Source: Caulobacter vibrioides
GTDB lineage: Bacteria; Pseudomonadota; Alphaproteobacteria; Caulobacterales; Caulobacteraceae
Reading direction: 5' to 3'
Assembly (NCBI RefSeq): GCF_002858865.1
Contig: NZ_PJRR01000016.1
Location: forward strand, 1 to 64,000
Length of the DNA stretch: 64,000 bases
Shown here: positions 1 to 8,677 of the stretch, piece by piece
How positions within the stretch are numbered: the stretch's first letter is position 1
Layout: the number at the start of each line of letters is the position of its first letter
Made by a program: the position numbers and the translations under genes
Notes under the pieces: model-generated
The model's input: only the letters and a program-made list of their open reading frames with translations
Told to the model about the DNA's origin: nothing
Databases searched by the model: none

Positions 1-1
1 G

Positions 2-403
2 CCGCCCCCGCCTCCTCCCCCGCCTCCCCCGCCGCCGCCGCCGCCTCCGCCGCCGCCGCCGGCTTTCGAGGCCCGTGAGTTCATCGTGTACTTCCCGTTC
101 GACCAATCGGTCCTGACGCCGGAAGCCCAATCGGTGGTTACGGAAGCGGCCAAGTACTCGAACGACGGTAAGGCGACGAAGATCATCGTCGTCGGCCACA
201 CCGACACCTCGGGTTCGCCGAAGTACAACGCCAAGCTCTCGGAACGTCGCGCTCGCGCCGTCGCCGACGCTCTGGTCTCGCAAGGCGTTTCGCAAAACGT
301 CCTGGGCGTGGACTGGAAGGGTGAAAGCGCTCCGGCCGTCGCCACCGGCGATGGCGTGAAGGAACCGCTGAACCGCCGTTCGACGATCTCGATCAACTTC
401 TAA
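2..403 (+). CDS. OmpA-family outer membrane protein, C-terminal part (5' end outside window)
   Basis: The reading frame is open from the left edge. It begins with 20 consecutive prolines and continues into an OmpA-like peptidoglycan-binding domain of about 110 residues: a FPFDQSVLTPEA strand-helix start, the GHTDTSG loop, the LSERRARAVADAL helix, and the terminal NRRSTISINF. OmpA C-terminal domains bind the diaminopimelate of peptidoglycan and anchor the outer membrane. The missing N-terminal part is probably a beta-barrel or a lipoprotein segment, with the proline run as a periplasmic spacer. The gene is followed by a strong hairpin terminator. The family is clear from the motifs; the exact member is not. 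Confidence 0.88.
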   Translation, partial: PPPPPPPPPPPPPPPPPPPPAFEAREFIVYFPFDQSVLTPEAQSVVTEAAKYSNDGKATKIIVVGHTDTSGSPKYNAKLSERRARAVADALVSQGVSQNVLGVDWKGESAPAVATGDGVKEPLNRRSTISINF

Positions 404-428
404 GATCGAATCGACAGACGACTTGGGA

Positions 429-461
429 GGGCCCGGCGGCGACGCCGGGCCCTTTCTCTTT
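429..461 (+). terminator. Rho-independent terminator of the OmpA-like gene
   Basis: A perfect 10-bp GC-rich stem (GGGCCCGGCG / CGCCGGGCCC) with a 4-base loop is followed by TTTCTCTTT. It lies 25 bases after the stop codon of the OmpA-like gene. Confidence 0.88.
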
Positions 462-896
462 GCGCGTGTGTCTGAAGGCTCGGCTCCTCGCGCGCCAAGC
501 AGCCCGGACCGCGCCGTTCGCGCCCAAACGCCTGATCCACGGGCGGTCTGGGCGCCTCGCGCCGCCCCCTCGTCCGACGGCCGCATCTGGTGTTCGCCAC
601 CCTGCCTTGTGCGCAGCCTGTGGGCGAACATTGTTGTCCGGGGACGGACGCCCATCGGCGCCTTGCGGCGCTCTGTCGCGGGTGAAAAAAGTTCGTGGAG
701 GCAACCCCTTGTCCCGCCTATGCAAGTTGGTGGCGTTCACAGGTTGTTAACGAAAAACTCGACCCGGGGGCGTTGACGAGTCATTCACCAGTGTGGCCCC
801 ATATTTGGGTTGAGGGGGCTCCTCAGCCACAAGATATAGCGGCTGGCGAGGATATTTCCTTCTCCGGAACACGCTGATTGAGCATGGATTTTGGTC
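462..896 (+). other. nrdA upstream region, no gene
   Basis: This 435-base stretch separates the OmpA terminator from nrdA. The short open frames here are overlapping and lack family features, so I see no gene. The first half has GC-rich imperfect inverted repeats; the best is GTTCGCC near 592 paired with GGCGAAC near 624. The last 120 bases are more AT-rich and contain a GAGTC (GANTC, CcrM-type) site near 778 and the probable NrdR boxes, so the nrdA promoter most likely lies there. I cannot place its -35 and -10 with confidence. Confidence 0.5.
799..839 (+). promoter_or_regulatory. Probable NrdR box pair upstream of nrdA
   Basis: Two AT-centred palindromic sites are spaced 31 bp centre to centre, about three helical turns. 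The downstream site, CAAGATATAG at 830-839, matches 9 of 10 positions of the NrdR core CWATATATWG. The upstream site, CCATATTTGG at 799-808, matches 7 of 10. NrdR is the universal repressor of ribonucleotide reductase genes and typically binds such paired boxes. The match and spacing are seen in the sequence; the regulator is inferred. Confidence 0.5.
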
Positions 897-2774
897 ATGA
901 ACGGCAGTGAAGCGGTGAAGTCGAGCGTCCGAAATGAGGCCCGCCTGGCGGCGATCAAGCCCGCCAAGCGCCCGCAGCTGGCGCTGGTGCGCAAGGTCGA
1001 GGTCGACCGCTCGCGCGACGCCCTGCTGACCGATTTCGGCAAGACCACGCTGGAAGACCGCTACCTGCTGCCGGGCGAAAGCTATCAGGACATGTTCGCG
1101 CGCGTGTCGACGGCCTTCGCCGACGACGCCGACCACGCCCAGCGCGTCTATGACTATATGAGCCGTCTGTGGTTCATGCCGGCCACGCCGGTGCTGTCAA
1201 ACGGCGGCGCGGATCGCGGCCTGCCGATCAGCTGCTTCCTGAACGCGGTCAATGACAGCCTGGACGGCATCCTGGGCGTCTGGAACGAGAACGTCTGGCT
1301 GGCGGCCAATGGCGGCGGCATCGGCACCTATTGGGGCGGCGTGCGCTCGATCGGCGAGAAGGTCAAGGGCCAGGGCCAGACCTCGGGCATCATCCCCTTC
1401 ATCCGCGTGATGGACTCCCTGACCCTGGCGATCAGCCAAGGCAGCCTGCGCCGCGGCTCGGCCGCCGTCTATCTGGACATCCATCACCCGGAAATCGAGG
1501 AGTTCCTCGAAATCCGTAAGCCGTCGGGCGACTTCAACCGCAAGTCCCTGAACCTGCACCACGGCCTGTCTATCACCGACGAGTTCATGCACGCCGTGCG
1601 CGACGGGACCAAGTTTGGCCTGCGCTCGCCCAAGACCAATGAGGTCCTGCGCGAGGTCGACGCCCGCGCCCTGTGGCAGAAGGTCCTGGAGCTGCGCCTG
1701 CAGACCGGCGAGCCCTATCTGATCTTCTCCGACACCGTGAACCGCGCCATGCCCTCGTTCCAGCGCGAGCTGGGCCTGAAGGTGCGTCAGTCGAACCTGT
1801 GCAGCGAGATCATGCTGCACACCGGGACCGACCATCTGGGTCAGGAGCGCACCGCCGTCTGCTGCCTGTCGAGCGTCAACGCCGAGACCTATCTGGAGTG
1901 GCGCGACCACCCGACGTTCATCGAGGACGTCATGCGCTTCCTCGACAACGTGCTGCAGGACTTCATCGACCGCGCGCCGGACGCCGCGTCCGCCGCCGCC
2001 TACGCCGCCATGCGCGAGCGTTCGGTGGGCCTCGGTTTGATGGGTTTCCACAGCTTCCTGCAGAGCCAGAACGTGCCGTTCGAAAGCGCCCTGGCCAAGA
2101 GCTGGAACATGCGGATGTTCAAGCACCTGCGCCGCGAGGCCGACAAGGCGTCGATCAAGCTGGGCGAGGAGAAGGGCCCGTGCCCCGACGCCGCCGACCG
2201 CGGCTCGATGGAGCGCTTCTCGCACAAGCTGGCCATCGCCCCGACCGCCTCGATCTCGATCATCTGCGGCGGCACCAGCGCCGGTATCGAGCCGATCCCG
2301 GCCAATATCTACACCCACAAGACTCTGTCGGGCTCGTTCGCGGTGAAGAACCCCTATCTGGAGAAGCTGCTCGAGGAGAAGGGCCAGAACACCGACGCGG
2401 TGTGGGGCTCGATCCTGGAGAACGAAGGCTCGGTCCAGCACCTCGACTTCCTGAGCCAGGACGAGAAGGACGTCTACAAGACCGCCTTCGAACTGGATCA
2501 GCGCTGGGTGATCGAACTGGCCGCCGACCGCACGCCCGAAATCTGCCAGAGCCAGTCGGTCAACGTCTTCCTGCCCGGCGACGTCGACAAGTGGGACCTG
2601 CACATGCTGCACTGGATGGCCTGGGAGCGCGGCGTGAAGAGCCTGTACTATCTGCGCTCCAAGTCGGTGCAGCGGGCGGCCTATGCCGGCGCCGAGGACA
2701 AGGCCGAGGCGGCCGCCGGCGGCTTCGACGTTCCCGAGAAGACCGACTACGACGAGTGCCTGGCCTGCCAGTAA
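897..2774 (+). CDS. nrdA: Ribonucleoside-diphosphate reductase, alpha subunit (class I, no ATP-cone)
   Basis: This catalytic subunit reduces ribonucleotides to deoxyribonucleotides for DNA synthesis. The protein has 625 residues. It shows the redox Cys113 in LPISCFLNAV, the NLCSE catalytic loop (Asn300, Cys302, Glu304), the second redox Cys in AVCCLSS (322/323), and the C-terminal CLAC pair that receives electrons from thioredoxin or glutaredoxin. The Tyr-Tyr pair 584-585 in SLYYLRS is the radical-transfer relay of class I enzymes and argues against the B12-dependent class II. It is much shorter than E. coli NrdA and lacks the N-terminal ATP-cone. I chose ATG 897 over an upstream TTG at 891. 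No beta subunit lies next to it. Confidence 0.93.
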   Translation: MNGSEAVKSSVRNEARLAAIKPAKRPQLALVRKVEVDRSRDALLTDFGKTTLEDRYLLPGESYQDMFARVSTAFADDADHAQRVYDYMSRLWFMPATPVLSNGGADRGLPISCFLNAVNDSLDGILGVWNENVWLAANGGGIGTYWGGVRSIGEKVKGQGQTSGIIPFIRVMDSLTLAISQGSLRRGSAAVYLDIHHPEIEEFLEIRKPSGDFNRKSLNLHHGLSITDEFMHAVRDGTKFGLRSPKTNEVLREVDARALWQKVLELRLQTGEPYLIFSDTVNRAMPSFQRELGLKVRQSNLCSEIMLHTGTDHLGQERTAVCCLSSVNAETYLEWRDHPTFIEDVMRFLDNVLQDFIDRAPDAASAAAYAAMRERSVGLGLMGFHSFLQSQNVPFESALAKSWNMRMFKHLRREADKASIKLGEEKGPCPDAADRGSMERFSHKLAIAPTASISIICGGTSAGIEPIPANIYTHKTLSGSFAVKNPYLEKLLEEKGQNTDAVWGSILENEGSVQHLDFLSQDEKDVYKTAFELDQRWVIELAADRTPEICQSQSVNVFLPGDVDKWDLHMLHWMAWERGVKSLYYLRSKSVQRAAYAGAEDKAEAAAGGFDVPEKTDYDECLACQ

Positions 2775-2796
2775 CGGCGATTTGACCTTTTGAGAG

Positions 2797-2827
2797 GGGC
2801 GGCGCGGGTGATCGCGCCGCCCTTTTC
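2797..2827 (+). terminator. Terminator of nrdA
   Basis: A 10-bp perfect stem (GGGCGGCGCG / CGCGCCGCCC) with a 6-base loop runs into TTTT, 22 bases after the nrdA stop. Confidence 0.88.
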
Positions 2828-2940
2828 ACGTTTCCGGAACCTTGATGGCGCAGGATCCTTTCACTGGCTGCGCGCTTTCGCCGCCGTGACGGGCGGCTGC
2901 AAGGGCGTAGGCTGAGCCTCTGGGTTCCGAGGAGTCCGCC

Positions 2941-3828
2941 ATGCGGGCGATGGGTGCGTATCGCGTTTTCCTGGTGACGGCCGCGACCCTGGCCGCCTCA
3001 AGCGCCGCCGCCCAAATCGCGACGACCACGCCCTCCTTTGTGGTCAAGCCGGAACCCGCGCGCCCCGTCGATTTTCCGCTGAGCGCCGCCGGCTTCGCGC
3101 CCGCAGCGACCATCCTGGACCCGACCTTGGTCCGTGCTGTCCGCCTGGTCGACGGAGAGGCGCATGGCGACGGCCTGGTGACCTGGCGTTCCAGCGTCGT
3201 GACCTACCAAGGCGAGGCCGGAGGGGCCTTCAACCAGATCCGGGTCTCCCTGGCTGTCGCGCCGCATCTGGCGGGCGTGACGCCGTTGATCCTGGCCCGG
3301 CCGGACGTCGACGCTTACGATCTGCGGGACATCGACGTCACCGTCACGCGGGGCTGGCCCTCGGCCCTAGCGTTGACCGGCCGCAAGTACGCGCTCGATG
3401 TGACGCCGCACGCCGGGCTGGGCTTTGGCGGCGCCGGCGGTTCGGCCGAGGCGGGGGCGACCCTGCGCCTGGGCAAGAAGCAGAACCTCGGCGACCGCGT
3501 GAATGACGCCCTGGGCCTGCGCGAGGGGGCCACGACCTTCGGCGACCGGGGGCGCTGGTACATCTACGCCGCCGCCAGCGGCCGGGCCGTCGGCCTCAAC
3601 CTCCTGCGCGGTCAGAACGGCGATTGGACGCGCGCGGGCCTGTCGCAGGACGCGACCAGCCGTCTGATCGGCGACAGTCAGGCGGGCGTGGCCTGGCGCA
3701 AGGGCCCGATGCAGGCTTCGTTCGGCTACATCCACCGGGAAATCCGGGCCAAGGAAGGCGTGCTGGGCCTGGCCACCCAGAAGGATGATATCGTGGCTTT
3801 ATCCTTCAGCCTGAAGCCGCATTGGTAG
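2941..3828 (+). CDS. Secreted outer-membrane barrel protein, LpxR/DUF2219-like
   Basis: The 295-residue protein has a signal peptide (hydrophobic core at 8-22, cleavage near SSAAAQ). The second half alternates polar and apolar residues as in a beta-barrel and carries an IGDSQAGVAWRKGP...GYIHREI block. I associate that block with the C-terminal part of the lipid A 3'-O-deacylase LpxR family (DUF2219). The N-terminal catalytic Asn/Asp/His residues of true LpxR are not evident, so enzymatic activity is doubtful. GAGGAG stands 7 bases before the ATG. Terminators or gaps on both sides suggest a single-gene unit. It could also be another small porin-like barrel. Confidence 0.55.
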   Translation: MRAMGAYRVFLVTAATLAASSAAAQIATTTPSFVVKPEPARPVDFPLSAAGFAPAATILDPTLVRAVRLVDGEAHGDGLVTWRSSVVTYQGEAGGAFNQIRVSLAVAPHLAGVTPLILARPDVDAYDLRDIDVTVTRGWPSALALTGRKYALDVTPHAGLGFGGAGGSAEAGATLRLGKKQNLGDRVNDALGLREGATTFGDRGRWYIYAAASGRAVGLNLLRGQNGDWTRAGLSQDATSRLIGDSQAGVAWRKGPMQASFGYIHREIRAKEGVLGLATQKDDIVALSFSLKPHW

Positions 3829-3913
3829 GGGGCGCCAAGGCCGGCTGGGCTTGTGTTTCCGGCCGCTTTCATGCAGCAAGCCCGAGTTAGTGCCCAAAAC
3901 CGTCAGCGAGCCC

Positions 3914-4252
3914 ATGAGCGACAGCGAGCCCCCGCGCCGCAAGACCCTGAGCCTGAAGAGCGCCGTCGTCGCCCCCGGCGGCCCGCCGCCGCTCGAGCGC
4001 ATGGTCAAATCGTCGACCAAGACGGTGTTCGTCGCGCCCCAAGCCGCGCCGCCCCCTCCGCCGCCGGCTCCGGTGGTCGGCGACTGGAAGTGCAAACCCT
4101 GCGGCACGCGCTTCGACCCGCCGACCGAGCTTGCCGACGAGGATCATGTGCGCTGCCCGTCGTGCAACGCCCGCCTGGGCTTGGCCTCCGACTTCCGCGC
4201 CGACCCGCCGAACGTCGCCAAGCTGCGCGCGCGCTGGCTGAAGAAGGCGTAG
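3914..4252 (+). CDS. Small zinc-ribbon protein of unknown function
   Basis: The 112-residue protein has a low-complexity basic, Pro-rich N-terminal half including a six-proline run. A single C-terminal zinc ribbon follows: CKPCGTRF, 21 residues, then CPSCNARL. Such treble-clef or ribbon modules bind one zinc and usually mediate protein or nucleic-acid contacts. I chose ATG 3914 (MSDSEPPRR) because the upstream in-frame extension has no family character. It converges on the patatin gene. No function is recognisable. Confidence 0.6.
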   Translation: MSDSEPPRRKTLSLKSAVVAPGGPPPLERMVKSSTKTVFVAPQAAPPPPPPAPVVGDWKCKPCGTRFDPPTELADEDHVRCPSCNARLGLASDFRADPPNVAKLRARWLKKA

Positions 4253-4253
4253 G

Positions 4254-4281
4254 GCGCGCGGGGGAGCCTCGCGCGCGTTTT
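4254..4281. terminator. Weak hairpin between convergent genes
   Basis: A 7-bp stem GCGCGCG / CGCGCGC with a 9-base loop is followed by GTTTT. It sits in the 33-bp gap between the zinc-ribbon gene and the oppositely oriented patatin gene. Confidence 0.45.
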
Positions 4282-4285
4282 AGCC

Positions 4286-5560
4286 TCAAGGCTCCAGCCG
4301 GGTCGCCACTGCGCCGGTGCCGACCGGCTCGTCGCGCACGATCAGGCCCGTCCCCGCCGAGACCGCCTGTGGGACCTGCCGTCTGAACAGGCCGCGCCAC
4401 AGGCTCTGTTCCTCCACGGCGTTGGACCAGACCGTGCCTGAGGTCGCCTGTTCGAACCCGGCGTCATAGATGCTGCGCATCAGGCCGGTTTCGAACTTCA
4501 GCAGGTTCATGCTTTCGAAGGTGTTCGGGATCGAGGCCACGCTGAGCGGCAGGTTGTGGCGCGCGCAGAAGCCGGCGGCCAGGCTCAGCGCCTGGCGGTA
4601 GGAGAACCGCAGCATGGTCTCGAAGCTGCGCGCCATGATCGAGGCCACGCCCGGCGGCGTCGACTGGGTCGAGGGATCCAGCACCGTGTTGACGATCACA
4701 TGCACCCGGCCCCGGCGCAGGCGGGTGCCCAGGTTGCGCCAGTGCAGTAGGGCGTCGGGCATCAGGAACAGCGGCGCGGCCACGCCCCCGTCGACGTGCA
4801 TCTCCTGGAAGACCTGACCGTCGACCTCGACCTCGATCAGCTTGGGCGGAAAGATGCCGGGCACCGAGGACGAGGCGACCAGGAGCGACCGGACCAGTTT
4901 CAGGGCCTCGGGCCCGCCCTTCACCGCAATCTCGCCGAGATCCCAGACGACCGCGCGCTGGCTGTCGAGATTGGTGGTGGCGATCAGCAGGCGCCGGCCC
5001 TTGGCGTGCTCGACGGCGATGGCCTCGACCATCTCCTGATCGACGAAGGTCTCGACCAGCACATCCAGCGACTCGCCCTTGAACAGGCTGGGGCCGAGCG
5101 CAGGGGCCAGGCGACGCAGGCTCAGGAGTTCGGCCGCGTGGCCGCCGGTATAGGCGTCGGTCAGGCGCGCGTCCCAGGCCGAGCCCAGGAAGGCCAGAGG
5201 CGCGATCAGGGCGCCGGTGCTGACGCCGGTGACGATGGCGAAGTCCGGCCTGCGGCCCGCTTGGGTCAGGCCCGCCAGCACGCCCGCGCCATAGGCGCCG
5301 CCCGCCGCGCCGCCCGACAGGGCCAGGATATTGAACTCGTCACGGCCCAGGAGGGAGCGCATCGGCGCCAACCGGTCGGCGGCCTGGCGCAGAGCGTCGT
5401 CGGCCTGGTCGACGGTCAGGCGCACCCGCGGGAAGCCCACGGCCTCGACCTGACGATCGGACGGCGGCGTGGGCAGGCGCTTGCCGCGCAGCGGGTCGTT
5501 GGACTTCCAGTCCCGGAAGAAGCCTTGCAGGCTGAAACTGCCGGCCGGGTCCTTCTCCAC
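4286..5560 (-). CDS. Patatin-like phospholipase
   Basis: The 424-residue protein is predicted to be a lipid acyl hydrolase with a Ser-Asp dyad. It shows the glycine-rich oxyanion loop SGGAAGGAYGAGVL (about 81-94), the nucleophile elbow GVSTG (about 113-117), and the catalytic DGG motif in VDGGVAAPLF. No signal peptide is visible, so it is probably cytoplasmic or membrane-peripheral. Bacterial patatins release fatty acids from phospholipids; the substrate here is unknown. It starts 15 bases after the trhA-like gene and is probably co-transcribed with it, which suggests a membrane-lipid or stress role. Confidence 0.88.
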   Translation of the reverse strand: MEKDPAGSFSLQGFFRDWKSNDPLRGKRLPTPPSDRQVEAVGFPRVRLTVDQADDALRQAADRLAPMRSLLGRDEFNILALSGGAAGGAYGAGVLAGLTQAGRRPDFAIVTGVSTGALIAPLAFLGSAWDARLTDAYTGGHAAELLSLRRLAPALGPSLFKGESLDVLVETFVDQEMVEAIAVEHAKGRRLLIATTNLDSQRAVVWDLGEIAVKGGPEALKLVRSLLVASSSVPGIFPPKLIEVEVDGQVFQEMHVDGGVAAPLFLMPDALLHWRNLGTRLRRGRVHVIVNTVLDPSTQSTPPGVASIMARSFETMLRFSYRQALSLAAGFCARHNLPLSVASIPNTFESMNLLKFETGLMRSIYDAGFEQATSGTVWSNAVEEQSLWRGLFRRQVPQAVSAGTGLIVRDEPVGTGAVATRLEP

Positions 5561-5575
5561 ACCAGCCTCCGAAGG

Positions 5576-6274
5576 TTAGTGCGCGCCGGTCAGGACCACG
5601 CCCACGAGGACGGCGGCATAGTGCAGGCCCGCGCCGCCGATGACGTGGCCGTGCCAGATGGCGCGGCGGAATTTCAGGCGGCGCATCAGGTAGAAGATCG
5701 TGCCGGTCGAATAGACGATCCCGCCGATCGCCAGCAGCAGCAGGGCCGGCCAGGACAGGCCCTCGATCATCGGCTTGATGGCCACCAGCACCAGCCAGCC
5801 TAGGGCGAGGTACAGGCCCACCCAGAAGCGCTTGTCCAGGCCCGGCAGCAACAGCTTGGCCAGCACGCCGACGCCGGCCACGGTCCAGACCGCCGTGGTC
5901 ATGCCGATGGACCACCAGCCGTGCAGGTTCTGGGTGGTGAAGGGCGTGTACGACGCGGCGATCATCACGAAGATGCCGGCGTGGTCAAAGCGGCGCAGCA
6001 GCGGACGCCAGCGGGCCTTGGCGAAATTGTAGGCTGTCGACAGCGACAGCATCAGGATCAGGCCCACGGTGTAGATGCTGACCGCCGCGACCTGGCCCAG
6101 ATTGCCCAGGCCGAACGCCAGGCCCAGCAGGATGCCGCCACCCATCAGGGCGAAGGCCAGGCCCGCCAGGTGGACGACGAGGTCGGCGCACTTGGCCGCC
6201 GGTGTCGGATAGTGCCGGCCCGGCTTGGCGATGGCCAAGTCGGTCGCTTGGCTGGTGAGGGTGAGTTCGGTCAT
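5576..6274 (-). CDS. trhA: Hemolysin III / TrhA (PAQR-type) membrane protein
   Basis: The 232-residue protein has seven predicted membrane segments. It carries the PAQR/hemolysin III signatures: a conserved His early in the first helix (DLVVHLAG), the RRFDHAGIFVMIAASYTPF segment, and the C-terminal HVIGGAGLHYAAV, whose histidines bind zinc in the family. Bacterial members affect membrane lipid homeostasis (TrhA), and haemolysin activity is not implied. It is the first gene of a probable two-gene operon with the patatin-like hydrolase, an apt partner for lipid remodelling. Confidence 0.87.
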   Translation of the reverse strand: MTELTLTSQATDLAIAKPGRHYPTPAAKCADLVVHLAGLAFALMGGGILLGLAFGLGNLGQVAAVSIYTVGLILMLSLSTAYNFAKARWRPLLRRFDHAGIFVMIAASYTPFTTQNLHGWWSIGMTTAVWTVAGVGVLAKLLLPGLDKRFWVGLYLALGWLVLVAIKPMIEGLSWPALLLLAIGGIVYSTGTIFYLMRRLKFRRAIWHGHVIGGAGLHYAAVLVGVVLTGAH

Positions 6275-6392
6275 GGCCCGGCTCTGGTGGCTTGCAGTAT
6301 GCGCGAAGCATAGGTTCGTTCCGCGACATATAAGCGTCGATCATCATGGCCGCGAAAGGGCCGAGGCGACACGAACGCGTGGAAAAACGCGA

Positions 6393-7163
6393 TCAGGTCA
6401 ATAGGCCGCGGGCGCCGTCGAACATCAGCTTGCCGCCCACGAGCACCAGCAGCACGTAGATCACCTTGTAGAAGCCTTCGGCGGGCACGCGCCGCACCAG
6501 CCAGACTCCGGCCCAGGTCGAGGCGATGGCCAGCGGCAGCAGCACGCCGGCGGTGGCCAGAGCCTGCGGCGTCAGCTGGCCCAGCGCCAGGTAAGCCGGA
6601 ACCTTCATCCAGTTGACGACGCCGAAGAAGATCGCGCTGGTGCCGATGAACACGTCGCGCGGCAGACCGCGCGGCAGGACATAGATCTGGAACGGCGGGC
6701 CGCCGGCGTGGGCGATCTGGCTGGTGAACCCGGCCGTCGCGCCGCACAGGACGCCCAGCCAGGGACGCGCCGGGCCCGCTTCGATTGAATCGGCCGCCCT
6801 GAGGGCGCGTTCGGCCCACAGCCGCTGCAGGGCGAAGACGACCGAAATCGCGCCGACCGCCAGCTCTACGGCCGCCTCCTCGACCAGGGCCGCCAGGGCC
6901 CAGCCCAGGAAGATGCCGACCGCCGCCGCCGGCAGCATCAGGACCAGGATCGCCTTGTCCCAGGTCTTCCGGAATGACCACACGCTGACCACGTCCTGGA
7001 CGAGCAGGATAGGCAGGATGATCGACGCAGCCATGACCGGCGACACCGCCAGGGTCATCATCGGCACCGCCACCACCCCGATCCCCGCAAACCCGCCCTT
7101 GGTCAGGCCCAGCAGGATCACGGCGGGAATGGCCACGAGGTAGAAGAAAGGATCGGTCAGCAT
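6393..7163 (-). CDS. Sulfite exporter TauE/SafE family permease
   Basis: The 256-residue integral membrane protein has about eight hydrophobic helices in two homologous halves. The first half has the family-type GLTKGGFAGIGVV loop, and the second has QIAHAGGPPFQIYVLPRGL. TauE/SafE permeases export or import sulfite, sulfoacetate or other small anions; the substrate cannot be told from sequence. It stands alone, with a 118-bp gap before the trhA gene downstream on the same strand and a repeat-bearing gap on the asd side. Confidence 0.85.
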   Translation of the reverse strand: MLTDPFFYLVAIPAVILLGLTKGGFAGIGVVAVPMMTLAVSPVMAASIILPILLVQDVVSVWSFRKTWDKAILVLMLPAAAVGIFLGWALAALVEEAAVELAVGAISVVFALQRLWAERALRAADSIEAGPARPWLGVLCGATAGFTSQIAHAGGPPFQIYVLPRGLPRDVFIGTSAIFFGVVNWMKVPAYLALGQLTPQALATAGVLLPLAIASTWAGVWLVRRVPAEGFYKVIYVLLVLVGGKLMFDGARGLLT

Positions 7164-7204
7164 GGCGGGGGATTACAGTGTCCGTAAGATAATCCCAAGA
7201 CCGC

Positions 7205-7317
7205 AACGCCCCCTTCCGCCCGTCATGGCCGCTTCTCCCGCGCGCGGGGGAGGAGGCGATCGATCCCTGCCCGTGGAGCGAGCGAAATCGGCGCGAAGCG
7301 GCGAGGCGGAGGGGGCG
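7205..7317. repeat. GC-rich intergenic repeat, probable dispersed Caulobacter element
   Basis: The stretch between the TauE/SafE gene and asd starts with GCCCCCTTCCGCCCGTCATGG, passes an imperfect CCCGCGCGCGGG hairpin, and ends with GGCGGAGGGGGCGCT. Read on the other strand it shares AGCGCCCCCTCCNCCGC and a CCCCCG...CGGGGGAGGAG core with the gap at 37290-37450. I infer both belong to one dispersed family; copy number cannot be judged from one window. Confidence 0.4.
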
Positions 7318-7327
7318 CTGTTGGTCT

Positions 7328-8677
<1,350 letters not shown>

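Noticed and set aside
1197..2612. 471-codon open frame on the minus strand inside nrdA
   Set aside because: It is antisense to a clearly conserved gene, has no motif, and long shadow frames are expected at this GC content.
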